A stretch of DNA of 64,000 nt from JAKALD01 sp963817785 (GTDB taxonomy: Bacteria; Pseudomonadota; Gammaproteobacteria; Burkholderiales; SG8-39), in contig CAWFPL010000005.1 of the NCBI GenBank assembly GCA_963817785.1, forward strand, positions 62,001 to 126,000, written 5' to 3'. Below are positions 1 through 10,203 of this stretch, in pieces (position 1 is the stretch's first letter; every line of letters starts with the position of its first letter). A program made the position numbers and the translations under genes. Under the pieces are notes generated by a model. It was not told the origin of the DNA and did not search any database. It saw only the letters and a list, made by a program, of their open reading frames with translations.

Positions 1-2505
1 GTCGATGATGAAACCCTTCGAGCGGCGATCCAGACGTGTTTGCCGGAAACGCCGCTCGGCGAACTCGATACCCTGAGAACCCTCCCGGGAATGGTCGGCG
101 CTGCCGTCGCCACCCTGCACAAGGCGTGGCGTGCAGGCATCAATCTCCAGGCGCGCGCCGCCGAGCATCCGCGCATAGCGTCAATCGCCGCCCTCGAAAG
201 GGCGGTTCTCGACGCCCTGCCGCCAGCGATGCTGCGTCCTGTAGATCTTGTCGATACCGCATTGCAGCGTCTCGACCATGCGGAGACGTTATTTGGCCCG
301 ATCGAGATTGTCGGGATTACCGAATTGTCGCCCTGTTGGCGTCCTCTGCTGCATGCACTCGCCCAGCGCGTGCAAGTGCAATGGAACGCCGGCCCGCGAT
401 CCATCCCTCAATGGCTTGATAACACACGCGTCGATATCATCCGGACGGAACCGCAAACGCCGACGATCACCACAGTCAGTGCAGCGACCGCCTATCATGA
501 AGCGATCGAAGCTCTCCGTTGGGCACGAGAGTTAGTAGCGTCAGGTACCGAGCCCAGCGATATCGCCATCGCCGCGGTCGCGCCGGCCGACTACGACGAC
601 CAGTTTCTGGCTCTGCGGGCGGATGCCAATCTCGACCTCCATTTCGTTCACGGCGTGAGAATCACCGCATGCCGAGAAGGGCAAGCGGCCGCGGCGCTGG
701 CAGATATCTTGTTGCGGGGACTTTCGCAGACGCGCATGCGCCGCCTCTCTGCGCTCTTGAGCACCTACGCTGGACCCTTCCAGGCGCTGCCGGAAGGCTG
801 GACGCGCATCCTGCCGGCCGACGCACCGCTGTCATCACCTGAGTCCTGGGCGCGGCTCATCGGACAGACCCCAGCTAGCGAATGGCCGGACGCGGGCAAT
901 CACGGCGCGCCCTTGGGCGATATCGTTCACTTGCTGGCGCAGGGCGTGGCCTCTGCTGGAGCAATTGGCGACACGCTGTTGCGCGGCCGCACCTTGGCAA
1001 TCTGGCGCAAGGCCTTGATCGCCGGCCCGGCTGCGTCCCTCGATCTCACTTTGGAGTCGTTGCGGCAGGATGACGGGCTCGACGCCTGTGTCTCGCTCGC
1101 CTGGATGCCGGCGAGCGCGCTGGCGGCTTCACCACGCCGATTCGTTCGCCTGCTCGGTCTCAATTCCTCGCGCTGGCCGCGCGGCATCTCCGAGGATCGA
1201 CTGCTGTCGGATCACATCATCTCCACCGCCGAACTCGATCCTCTTCCTGTCGGCGCGGCGGACCGGCGCGATTTCGCGACGATTCTCGCTACGACCAAAG
1301 GCCAGGTCGTTCTATCGCGGGCGCGACGCGACACCGATGGGCGTCTCCTCGGCCGCAGCACGCTGCTACAGGGCCAGCCTGGCGAAATTTATCTCAGGCG
1401 CAACGGCGTGCCGAATCATGCCTTCAGCGAAACTGATCGCCTGATGGCTCGGCCGCAGGAATTCCGGGCGCTGCCACAAGCGCTGACGGCATCAGCGTGC
1501 TGGCGTGACTGGTTGCGCGAAGAGATCACTGCCCATGACGGCTTGGTTCGGGCTGATCACCCGGTGATGCAGGCCATCCTCAGTCGCACCCAGTCGGCCA
1601 GTTCGCTGCGTCAACTCCTGCGCAATCCGCTAGGGTTTGTCTGGCAATATGGTTTGCGCTGGCGCGCCCCCGAGAGCGGCGAGGAACCGTTGGTGCTGGA
1701 CGCGCTGTCGATGGGAGATCTCGTCCATATGACCCTCGACCGAGCGTTGCGCACCATTGAAGCGGGCGGCGCGCTCGCCACCGCCACGGCTGAACAGATC
1801 GAAGCGGCTGTCGCCGCCGCCGTCGTTGACGTCGCTCGTGTCTGGGAGACCGAGCGGGCCGTGCCGCCACGCGTGATCTGGCGACGGACGCTCGACGGGG
1901 CCGAGGAACTGAGTCGCCGCGCACTCGCGTTCAGGGACGACGCGCTGCCCGCCGCCCGTGCCTTTGGCGAAGTGGCGTTTGGCGGCGCCGAGCCTAAGAC
2001 AGACGTCGCACCGCCTTGGGACGCGGCGGCGAGCGTCGAAATCCCGGGCGCAGGTTTTCGAATCGCCGGCTACATCGATCGTCTGGACATCGCGGGCGAC
2101 GGCCGACGCGCTTTGATGCGAGACTACAAGACGGGTCGCACGCCGAAGAACAGCATCGTCCTCGATGGCGGAAAAGAGTTGCAGCGCTGTCTCTACGCCT
2201 TCGCGGTCAAGGCGCTGCTCGGCGACGACGTCGAGATCGGCGCTTCCCTGCTCTACCTTCGCGACGAAGTGGAGCTGAGGCTCGCCGACCCGGAAGCGAC
2301 ACTCGTCGAAGTCACCGCCTACCTCCGCGAAGCCCGCGCCAACCTTGTCTCCGGCGGCAGCGTAGTCGGGATCGACACCGGGGGAGCCTATGACGACTTC
2401 GCCTTCGCTCTGCCCGCCAATGCCGCCGCCGCCTATTGCAGGCGCAAGAGCGCCGCCGCAACAGCGCGCCTCGGAGCCGCGGCGCAAGTCTGGGAGGCCC
2501 AATGA
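1..2505 (+). CDS. AddB-like PD-(D/E)XK nuclease, N-terminus outside window
   Basis: The reading frame is open to the left edge, so the gene is partial; 834 residues are visible. The C-terminal quarter carries a RecB-type nuclease core: GYIDRLD near visible residue 696, then RDYKTGR near residue 708, the usual D...DxK arrangement. The middle resembles the degenerate helicase fold of AddB-like proteins, without a Walker motif that I can see. The cysteine cluster of an AddB iron-sulfur site is not evident. Its stop overlaps the start of the AddA-like gene by 4 bases, so the two are translationally coupled and probably form a helicase-nuclease that processes DNA ends. A housekeeping AddAB is possible, but the position next to restriction genes favours mobile defence cargo. 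Confidence 0.7.
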   Translation, partial: VDDETLRAAIQTCLPETPLGELDTLRTLPGMVGAAVATLHKAWRAGINLQARAAEHPRIASIAALERAVLDALPPAMLRPVDLVDTALQRLDHAETLFGPIEIVGITELSPCWRPLLHALAQRVQVQWNAGPRSIPQWLDNTRVDIIRTEPQTPTITTVSAATAYHEAIEALRWARELVASGTEPSDIAIAAVAPADYDDQFLALRADANLDLHFVHGVRITACREGQAAAALADILLRGLSQTRMRRLSALLSTYAGPFQALPEGWTRILPADAPLSSPESWARLIGQTPASEWPDAGNHGAPLGDIVHLLAQGVASAGAIGDTLLRGRTLAIWRKALIAGPAASLDLTLESLRQDDGLDACVSLAWMPASALAASPRRFVRLLGLNSSRWPRGISEDRLLSDHIISTAELDPLPVGAADRRDFATILATTKGQVVLSRARRDTDGRLLGRSTLLQGQPGEIYLRRNGVPNHAFSETDRLMARPQEFRALPQALTASACWRDWLREEITAHDGLVRADHPVMQAILSRTQSASSLRQLLRNPLGFVWQYGLRWRAPESGEEPLVLDALSMGDLVHMTLDRALRTIEAGGALATATAEQIEAAVAAAVVDVARVWETERAVPPRVIWRRTLDGAEELSRRALAFRDDALPAARAFGEVAFGGAEPKTDVAPPWDAAASVEIPGAGFRIAGYIDRLDIAGDGRRALMRDYKTGRTPKNSIVLDGGKELQRCLYAFAVKALLGDDVEIGASLLYLRDEVELRLADPEATLVEVTAYLREARANLVSGGSVVGIDTGGAYDDFAFALPANAAAAYCRRKSAAATARLGAAAQVWEAQ

Positions 2506-5500
2506 TGCCTGGGCCGATGAAGCCGCTCGCCGACGATGCCTCCCGCCGGGACGCGATCGCGGTTCACGACCGTACCTTCTTGGTGGAGGCCGGTGCTGGC
2601 TCCGGAAAAACTGCGGTCATGGCCGGCCGCATCGCCATGATGTTGGCCGAAGGCATCGCCCCCAAAACCATAGCAGCCGTGACCTTCACCGAGCTTGCGG
2701 CCAGTGAGCTCGTCATCCGCGTGCGTGAGTTTGTCGGAGACCTCACCGCCGGCCGCATCCCCGCCGAATTGCGCGTAGCGTCGCCTGGCGGCCTCTCCGA
2801 TCAGCAGTGCCAGAACCTCACTATCGCGAGCGACACAATCGACGAAATCACCTGTTCGACCATCCACGGCTTTTGCCAACGTCTGATTAAACCTTACCCC
2901 GTGGAGGCCGACATCGATCCCGGGGCGACGGTGATGGACCGGAATCAGTCTGATCTCGCCTTTGTGGAAATCATCGAGACATGGCTCCGTGAGCAGCTAG
3001 CGGGACAAAGCGGCAGCCTGCTTGTTGAGATGGTCCTGCGCGAGCCAGGTGAAGTCGTCACCCTCATCCATACAATCCTACGTCATCTTCGCAGCCGACG
3101 CGTCCTAATGGTCGACGCGCCTGAGGCTTTAGCGCCGTTGGTGAAAGCCTTTTCTGACGCAGCGGACGAGTTTTCTGCATTCTTGCGCGGCTGCAGCGCC
3201 GACGAGCCGGAGACCGTCGGGATCGCAGCGCGTTTTGCGGAGATGGCTGAAAGCATCGGCTTTGCTCTCAATACCGAGGCGCCAGCTGATCTCGTCCGCC
3301 TGTTGATCACGCGGCCGCATCCTGATCTTTGCACGGCGTCCGGGAGCTTCCGCGCCTATAAGAAGAAGGGTAAATGGGGCGAGGCGGCCAAACGCGTAGG
3401 CCTCTCGAAGGCCGACGGTGATCGGCTCAATGCCACCGCCGAGACACACAATGCGGTCTGCTGCGAGGCGTGGACCTCGCTACTGCAGGCTGCTGCGGCG
3501 CGCGTTCTCGCCGAGCTTGTAAGTCTGGTGCAGCCAGTCATGGACCGCTTTCGGGACTATAAGCGATCGGCGGCGCTTCTCGATTTCGACGACTTGATCT
3601 TCGCCGCCCGCGATCTGCTGCGCGACCACGAGGCGGTGCGCCGCGCGCTTGCTGCCCGCTTTACGCATGTCCTCGTCGACGAATTTCAAGACACAGATCC
3701 GCTCCAGGCCGAAATCTTCTGGCGGCTGTGTGGTGAACCGCCGGCCGGGGTGGATGAGCCTGACTGGACGGCGTACCGCATCCGACCCGGCGCTCTATTC
3801 CTGGTCGGCGACCCGAAACAGGCGATCTATCGCTTTCGCGGTGCTGACGTCGCCGCTTATATCCAGGCCCGCGAAGCCTTCTTGGCCCAGGCTGCCGACA
3901 GCGTACTGCCAATCTCGACCAATTTTCGTTCCTGCGCGCCGATCTTGCGCTACGTGAACGAGCGCTTCGAGACCTTGCTCTCGATCGAGAATGGTCAGCC
4001 CGGTTTCACACCTCTGGACCCTTTTCATCCCGCGCGGGATGAGGGTTTGTGTGTCGCTGTGCTCGACGTGGCGGTTGCGGATGAAGATGGCAAGGCGTCG
4101 GCAGAGCAGCAGCGGGACGGCGAGGCCGAGGCTATCGCCGACATGTGCGCACGCCTCATCGGCAGTGAGGCGATCCTTGATCGCAAGACCGGCGAGAGCC
4201 GTCCTTGCCGGCCCGGCGACATCGCGCTCTTGGCACCGACGGGAAGTGATCTTTGGCGCTACGAGGAAGCGCTCGAGCGGCGCGGCATACCGGTCGCAAC
4301 CCAAGCCGGGAAAGGTTTGTTTCGTCGACAGGAGATTCAAGATCTCATTGCAATCACGCGTGTCCTGGCGGACCGACGGGACACGTTAGCGCTCGGCGCG
4401 CTACTACGCGGGCCCTTGGTCGGCTTAACCGAGGAGGAGCTGCTCGACATTGTGTGGAATTTGCCGCGCCTGGCGGATGCGCCGGACGCTCTGCCTCGGT
4501 TCGACCTTGGCGTCGATCCCGAGCATATCGGCCAGCCCATCGCCCGCGACATGATCGAAAAGTTGCAGGCGCTGCGTCGGCGGGTCAATTCCACGACGCC
4601 CCATGACCTTTTGTCGCAAGCGGTCGACGTGCTGCGCGTGCGCCCGATCCTTCTCCAACGCCATCGTGGCCAAGCCGAGCGCGCACTCGCCAATGTCGAT
4701 CTCTATCTGTCGCTCAGCCGCCCTTTCGCGGTACGTGGGCTGCGCGCCTTCGCCGAGACCATGGCCTCCGCTTGGGCCGACGAAACACGCGCCGTCGAGG
4801 GCCGGCCGGATGCCCAGGAAGAAGCTGTGGCGCTTTACACCATGCACGCCGGCAAAGGCCTGGAGTGGCCGATCGTCGTGCCCGTCAACACCATGACGCA
4901 GATTATGGCGCCGGAGAGCGCCGTCACTGATCGTGCGAGTGGACATTTCTATTGTCCCATCTTCGGCGTGAAGCCGACCGGCTACGACGCCGCGCGCGAT
5001 GCCGAGAAAGCCGAACTCGATCGCGAGCGTATCCGGCTCTGGTATGTGGCCGCGACTCGCGCGCGCGAGCTTCTTGTCCTGCCTCGGCTGGATGTAGCCG
5101 CCAAAAGCTCTGCCTGGATTTCGCTTCTTGACCTCTCTCTTCCGGACCTTCCGAGCCTGGATCTCAACCACCTTCCTGCCGACGCTACATTTGGTGTCCC
5201 CGCAGCCGAAAACGACCAAAGTCGCGAGATCTTCGCTGCGGAAGCTGCTGTGCTCGCCGCACGGCAGCGACGCATCATTTGGCTGGCGCCAAGCCGAGAC
5301 GAAACCACCGCCGGGCCGGTGCTGGAAATGGAAACACCAGACATCCTGGTAGCGGATAGCGAGGGTAAGCCCACCGAGGAAAGCCTTCCGATCAGCGTGC
5401 AGGGTGGCCGAGAACGCGGTGCCCTGCTGCACAAGCTAATCGAGGAAGTTCTCACCGGTGAAACCGAGGAGGCAGTGGATGCGCTCCGAGTCCGGGCCAC

Positions 5501-5909
5501 GAGCCTGATCCGCACCTTGGGCCGTCCGGTCGTCGAAAATCCAGCCGAAGGACTCGCACCTGCAGAACTCGCCAGTACTGTTATGCGCGCGCTCGCCCTT
5601 CCGGAAATCACGGCTTTGCGCCCAGGTCTGATACCGGAGCTTCCGGTCTATGCGTCGATCATTGCGGACGGACAAGAAGAAGCGACAGCGGGTGTTGCGG
5701 ATGCCGTGGCCTTCGATCCGAATGGCAAGCCACAGGTGGTGATCGACTGGAAGAGCGACGTGGCCCCCTCAGTCGACGCCATCGAACATTATCGCGCTCA
5801 AGTACGGGCCTACCTCAACGTGACCGAAACAGAGCGTGGGCTGATCGTCTTGGCCACACCAGGAACCGTCATTCAAGTGATGCGGGCGCCAGCGCCTGCC
5901 TCGCCCTGA
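2502..5909 (+). CDS. AddA-like UvrD/RecB family helicase-nuclease
   Basis: 1135 residues. Walker A is EAGAGSGKT at residues 29-37. Walker B is VDEFQDTDP near residue 392. Superfamily 1 motifs GLEWPIV and WYVAATRAR appear further on. A C-terminal PD-(D/E)XK nuclease has FDPNGK and VIDWKSD near residue 1080. This is the AddA architecture: a 3'-5' DNA helicase fused to a nuclease. The ATG at 2502 is chosen because it overlaps the upstream stop (ATGA) and has GGGAGG just before it. With the upstream AddB-like protein it should form a double-strand-end processing complex. It converges on the type III res gene, leaving about 145 bp between stops with no clear terminator. Confidence 0.75.
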   Translation: MMPGPMKPLADDASRRDAIAVHDRTFLVEAGAGSGKTAVMAGRIAMMLAEGIAPKTIAAVTFTELAASELVIRVREFVGDLTAGRIPAELRVASPGGLSDQQCQNLTIASDTIDEITCSTIHGFCQRLIKPYPVEADIDPGATVMDRNQSDLAFVEIIETWLREQLAGQSGSLLVEMVLREPGEVVTLIHTILRHLRSRRVLMVDAPEALAPLVKAFSDAADEFSAFLRGCSADEPETVGIAARFAEMAESIGFALNTEAPADLVRLLITRPHPDLCTASGSFRAYKKKGKWGEAAKRVGLSKADGDRLNATAETHNAVCCEAWTSLLQAAAARVLAELVSLVQPVMDRFRDYKRSAALLDFDDLIFAARDLLRDHEAVRRALAARFTHVLVDEFQDTDPLQAEIFWRLCGEPPAGVDEPDWTAYRIRPGALFLVGDPKQAIYRFRGADVAAYIQAREAFLAQAADSVLPISTNFRSCAPILRYVNERFETLLSIENGQPGFTPLDPFHPARDEGLCVAVLDVAVADEDGKASAEQQRDGEAEAIADMCARLIGSEAILDRKTGESRPCRPGDIALLAPTGSDLWRYEEALERRGIPVATQAGKGLFRRQEIQDLIAITRVLADRRDTLALGALLRGPLVGLTEEELLDIVWNLPRLADAPDALPRFDLGVDPEHIGQPIARDMIEKLQALRRRVNSTTPHDLLSQAVDVLRVRPILLQRHRGQAERALANVDLYLSLSRPFAVRGLRAFAETMASAWADETRAVEGRPDAQEEAVALYTMHAGKGLEWPIVVPVNTMTQIMAPESAVTDRASGHFYCPIFGVKPTGYDAARDAEKAELDRERIRLWYVAATRARELLVLPRLDVAAKSSAWISLLDLSLPDLPSLDLNHLPADATFGVPAAENDQSREIFAAEAAVLAARQRRIIWLAPSRDETTAGPVLEMETPDILVADSEGKPTEESLPISVQGGRERGALLHKLIEEVLTGETEEAVDALRVRATSLIRTLGRPVVENPAEGLAPAELASTVMRALALPEITALRPGLIPELPVYASIIADGQEEATAGVADAVAFDPNGKPQVVIDWKSDVAPSVDAIEHYRAQVRAYLNVTETERGLIVLATPGTVIQVMRAPAPASP

Positions 5910-6053
5910 GATCGGTTGGGGCCTCCCTGTCCTCCCTAGCCTCGCTATCCCGATGAGGTGACAACATCTTGAACGATCTGCCGTGGCTGTCCAATTCCCT
6001 GCGACGAATCGACGGCACTCCAACCGCCCATCTGAACTTCGACGGACCGTGTT

Positions 6054-9000
6054 TCAAAGGTTGTCCATCAAGTCGTCGACCTTTGTCGCCTTGATATATC
6101 GTGCCGGATTCTTCCCAACTTCCAGGGCCTTGAAATGTGCCTCTCCGCACGCGATCTTGGCGGCCTCGTTGTCGCGCAGGTCGTCGACGAACAGGCTGCC
6201 TTTGGTCTCGACCACGAAATAGAGGCGTTCGTCGCCGTCGACTTCGACAAGCACCGCCCAATCGGGATTGTAGGTGCCCAACGGCGTCGGCACTTTGAAC
6301 CACCCTGGCAGCTTGGCGTAGATTTTCACCGCCTCGTTTTTTTCGAGCTGTTCGGCGAAGGTTCGTTCGACGCCACCGGAGTCATAGATTACGTGCTCGA
6401 ATACCGACTTCTGCGCGTCCTTCAGCATATTCCGCAAATAGCCTGTCAGCTCCTCCTGTGCAAACAGCTCCTGCGCATAGTAGTGCTCGTCGCCGATGCG
6501 TTGGTATTTGATCCCATCGACAATGGCCAATCGCTTGGTGCGATTGATGACCTCCCCGGCAATCTCGATGAATGCCTGCGGGTTGCGCTTGAAATCCGTC
6601 AGGCGACCGCACTCGGTCAAAATGCGGACCAGGCTTTTGCGCGTGAGCTGTGTCCGATCCTGAAGATCGGTCAGCACGTCCGGGAGGACGATGTCGCCTT
6701 CTTCGATCGTTACGATCGTTCCGCTGTCCTTCTCGCGCTCCTTGGCCTGAACGCCGCCCTGACCGATGGAAAGATCCGCCTTTCTGATCCGCACACGCGC
6801 CTTCGACACGGGCGGGCCGTTGGCGATGGCCCTCGCGCAATCGACGAGCAGCTTGTCGTTGTTGAAATGAACGCGGTAGGTCGTCTTGTGCTTGATGCGG
6901 TCCCATAGCGCTTGGAACTCGGCGCTCTCCAGAATGGCTTGCCGCGTTTTGACGACCACACGCTCATCCGCGTTCTTGATGTCGAGCTTGCCGGCCACCT
7001 TCTTCAGGACGTCCCGCACTGACGCCAGATGCGTTTCAAGCGCCACCGGCAGGGCGAGTGACCCATCTTTAAGCGCGGTGCGCAACGTGTCCTGGACCCT
7101 ACCCTTGGCGTCGACGAACCCCTGCAATTTCAGATGATCGAAGATGGCGGCTGAGTCCTCAAAGCCGAGCATTCCGGTCGATCCATCAGCCTTCACCACC
7201 GGGATGGCGGCAAATTGGTGCTTCTCGACGATGCCGAACTTGATGCCGGTGTCCTTCTCGATCTCCTTCTGCAGGTTCTCGGCGAACTCCTCATAGCTCT
7301 CGGTGGCGACCACGGTGAGCGTGTTGATCTCGAAGCCGCGCAGGCGATCACCGTGTTGATTGACGCAAAGCCGCAGCCCCCGACCGATTGTCTGCCGCCG
7401 CTCGCGCTCGGTGCCGATCTCGCGGAGCGCGCAGATCTGGAACACATTGGGATTGTCCCAACCCTCCTTCAGGGCGGAGTGCGAAAAGATGAACTTGAGC
7501 TTCGTCTCGAAACTCAGCAGCTTCTCCTTGTCCTTCATGATAAGGCTGTAGGCGCGCTCGGCATTATCGCGGGAAGCTTGGTTGTTGTCCGCCGTGTCGG
7601 TCCAGCGCCGGGCCTTGTCGATCGAGAAGTAGCCATCATGCACGTCCTCGGCCGCGGACGTCAGATCGACCTCCTGGAACAGGCTGACAAACTCGGGAAG
7701 CTTCGCCGCGCGCCGATATTCCTCCTCGAAAATGCGCGCATATTTGCCCTTCACCGGATTGCCGTCAGCGTCATAGGACCGGTAGTGGTCGACCGCGTCG
7801 ATGAAGAACAGGCTGAGCACCTTGATGCCGAGAGGCGCGAGGCGCTTTTCCTTTTCCAGGTGCTCGTGGATCGTCCGGCGGATCATCAGCCGCTTCAGCG
7901 CATCCGCATCAACGTCGCCGACCGCTTGGCCGGGCTGCAGAAACGCCTCGCTGCCGGGCAGCTTGATTTCCAATAGCTGGCCGTTACGAGCCGCCCGGAT
8001 CTCGCCGATCCGGCAATCGGCATAGATGGCGCGATTGGTCAGCTCCTGAAGGTCATCGCCGTCTTGAACGACCACTTCCTTGCGGCGGACCTGCTTGCCC
8101 TCCAGCATGTCGATTTCAACGCGCGCGGTGACCGGGCCTTTTCCGTTTCTCGCCGAGATGAAGCGGACATAGGCCTTGTTGTGGCCGCCCTCGACTTCCA
8201 GCGAGGCGACCTCGATCTGCTTGACCAGCTTGCGCTCATAGGCGTCGACCGCGTCCAGGCGGAACACCATGTGGTGCTTGTCGACATGGGTCGCCGAGTA
8301 GCGGAGCGTGCATAGCGGGCTCATCTCGCCAAGTGCGTTCTTGCCCGCGCCGGACAGGCCGCCATCGACGCTCTGGGGTTCGTCGACGATCAGAATCGGC
8401 CGCGTCGCGCGGATCAGATCGATCGGCCGCTCACCACCCGTCTTCTCGCTGTCCTTGTAGAGGTTGTTGACGTCCTTCTTGTTGATGGCACCTACGGTCA
8501 CGACCATGACCTGGATGTTCGGGCTGGTCGCGAAGTTGCGCACTTGCCCGAGCTTGGTTGAATCGTACAGGAAATAGTCGAAAGGCTGGCCGGAATAGAG
8601 ACCCTTGAAATGCTCTTCCGTGATCTGGAGCGTCTTGTAGACGCCTTCCTTGATCGCGACCGAGGGCACGACGATGACGAATTTGGTGAAGCCGTAGAGC
8701 TTGTTCAGCTCGAACACCGTTCGCAGGTAGACATAGGTCTTGCCCGTGCCAGTCTCCATTTCGACCGTGAAGTCGCCGGAGGTGAGCGCGGTGGACGGCG
8801 CGAGACCATTGCGGAGCTGAATATCCTTGAGATTGGCGATAATCTCGTCATCAAGCAGTGTCAGCCGGTTGCCGATGCCGAGCTCACTTTCGATCAGTCC
8901 TAATTCGCCCTGCGGGCCGAGAAACCCGCCGAGGTTGAGGTCGGCCTGATCGGCCCGCTCAGCCATAGGCCTGCGGGTCACGGTGAATTCAGTTCGGTTG

Positions 9001-9083
9001 ATCTCCTGACCGCGGAAGAGGTCGGCTACGGACTCGATCGCGGCCTTTTGGTACTCGAGGTTGGGCTCGAAGTGCAGCTTCAT
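6054..9083 (-). CDS. res: Type III restriction enzyme Res subunit
   Basis: 1009 residues, normal for type III Res. The superfamily 2 ATPase has Walker A METGTGKT and the type III DEPQ box (IVDEPQSV). Helicase motif VI lies in QTIGRGLRL. The C-terminal nuclease has NPDWAVLV followed by VVETKGS, the PD...ExK residues, all intact. Type III Res cleaves only in complex with Mod, which supplies target recognition. Start ATG at 9083 has GAGGAGGG upstream. It is the last gene of the minus-strand operon, 10 bp after mod. Because mod is broken by an insertion sequence, Res is probably present but unable to cut site-specifically. Confidence 0.88.
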   Translation of the reverse strand: MKLHFEPNLEYQKAAIESVADLFRGQEINRTEFTVTRRPMAERADQADLNLGGFLGPQGELGLIESELGIGNRLTLLDDEIIANLKDIQLRNGLAPSTALTSGDFTVEMETGTGKTYVYLRTVFELNKLYGFTKFVIVVPSVAIKEGVYKTLQITEEHFKGLYSGQPFDYFLYDSTKLGQVRNFATSPNIQVMVVTVGAINKKDVNNLYKDSEKTGGERPIDLIRATRPILIVDEPQSVDGGLSGAGKNALGEMSPLCTLRYSATHVDKHHMVFRLDAVDAYERKLVKQIEVASLEVEGGHNKAYVRFISARNGKGPVTARVEIDMLEGKQVRRKEVVVQDGDDLQELTNRAIYADCRIGEIRAARNGQLLEIKLPGSEAFLQPGQAVGDVDADALKRLMIRRTIHEHLEKEKRLAPLGIKVLSLFFIDAVDHYRSYDADGNPVKGKYARIFEEEYRRAAKLPEFVSLFQEVDLTSAAEDVHDGYFSIDKARRWTDTADNNQASRDNAERAYSLIMKDKEKLLSFETKLKFIFSHSALKEGWDNPNVFQICALREIGTERERRQTIGRGLRLCVNQHGDRLRGFEINTLTVVATESYEEFAENLQKEIEKDTGIKFGIVEKHQFAAIPVVKADGSTGMLGFEDSAAIFDHLKLQGFVDAKGRVQDTLRTALKDGSLALPVALETHLASVRDVLKKVAGKLDIKNADERVVVKTRQAILESAEFQALWDRIKHKTTYRVHFNNDKLLVDCARAIANGPPVSKARVRIRKADLSIGQGGVQAKEREKDSGTIVTIEEGDIVLPDVLTDLQDRTQLTRKSLVRILTECGRLTDFKRNPQAFIEIAGEVINRTKRLAIVDGIKYQRIGDEHYYAQELFAQEELTGYLRNMLKDAQKSVFEHVIYDSGGVERTFAEQLEKNEAVKIYAKLPGWFKVPTPLGTYNPDWAVLVEVDGDERLYFVVETKGSLFVDDLRDNEAAKIACGEAHFKALEVGKNPARYIKATKVDDLMDNL

Positions 9084-9093
9084 CGAACCCTCC

Positions 9094-10203
9094 TCACAGG
9101 CTGCGAACGTCAGAAATGCCGTTCTGATTCAGGATCGCGGCCATGTTGGTTTTCGCGATATCGTCGGCGAAGCTGGAATCCTTGAACACGACACGGGTGT
9201 CGACGGCCGGCGCGAGCTCCTTGATCCAGGCGACGATCCCGGCGGCCAACGGCTCGATCACATCCTTGGTCAGATCGTCGGCCAGACAGGCAATTAGGGC
9301 GCCCCCGCCGATGGAATGCACGGACTTGCCGACGATGATCTTCGCCTCGATCGGCACGCAAAGATCGAGCCCAAGCTTCAACAGGAGCTCATAAAGCACG
9401 TCCCGTTCTCTGCGGCCGTGAACGAGGTGCTCGGCGTTCTTTAATAGGCTGTTTTCGAAATCGGCCGGATCCGGATCCCACGCGCGGATGTTTGACGAGG
9501 CAAGCCTGAAGGATCTAAATCCAGTATCACCTGAAAACATGGGATTTTGGTCTTTAATCTTCTTGGCCGCCCTGCGTACACGTTCCCTACAAATTGCTGC
9601 TATTGTGGGGAACTTTTCATTTCCAGTTGGTTCTGGGAGTTGGACCAGGATGAATCGACGATTTCCTCCATCCGCCAGGTTACTTTCTAAAGTCGCCTGT
9701 CCTGTGGTTCCAGAACCGGCGAAGAAGTCGAGGACGATGTCGCAAGTATGGGCGGACGTGCTTTGTGACACTGCAAGTTTTGGAACAGAGACTGGCTTGG
9801 GGAAAGGAAATATCTTTTCTCCGAAAAGAGCGTCCAGATCGCGAGTTCCGTCGGTCGTAAACCCCAGGTCCTGTACTGAGGAAAATCCCGTGACATCGTT
9901 TTTCAGCTCATTCAGAAACCGCTTCAAACGAGGGCGACCTGTATCGGAAGCGGGCCAAAGAATTCGGCGCTCCTCAATTAGGCGCTTCATCGTCGATGGT
10001 TCATATGCCCAGCCGCGACTACTGAGCGGTGGATACGAAATCTCGGTTTCGGGATTCACGATATCGTAGTGAAGATTCGGCCGCTCCTCACGATTGGCTA
10101 AACCAGTGAGGTTGTCACTCATCCAGGGACCTCGTGCGTCGCCGTCTAGATTTTTGTACTTTGTTAAGTCCTTTTCAGAACCATTAAACCGAAGTTCCAG
10201 CAA
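9094..10203 (-). pseudogene. mod: Type III DNA methyltransferase Mod, C-terminal fragment
   Basis: This is the downstream part of a mod gene cut by the IS element. It carries the AdoMet-binding motif DFFAGSGTTG, which comes after DPPY in beta-class adenine methyltransferases, and a GPWMSDNL stretch typical of Mod proteins. The ATG at 10203 lies inside the IS end and is not the native start. Native coding resumes at 10182 and runs to 9094. Joined at the duplicated TTTAAT (minus strand), the reading passes in frame from VFN into GSEKDL, giving a 618-residue Mod. Without the N-terminal catalytic half this fragment should be inactive. Confidence 0.85.
10183..10188. repeat. IS target-site duplication, left copy
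   Basis: ATTAAA immediately outside the left terminal repeat; matched by the copy at 12113-12118. On the minus strand it reads TTTAAT and encodes Phe-Asn of mod. Confidence 0.85.

Noticed and set aside
1..39. Left element end or guaA-like attachment core
   Set aside because: I searched by eye for the guaA 3' end sequence elsewhere in the window and did not find it; the other end must be outside.
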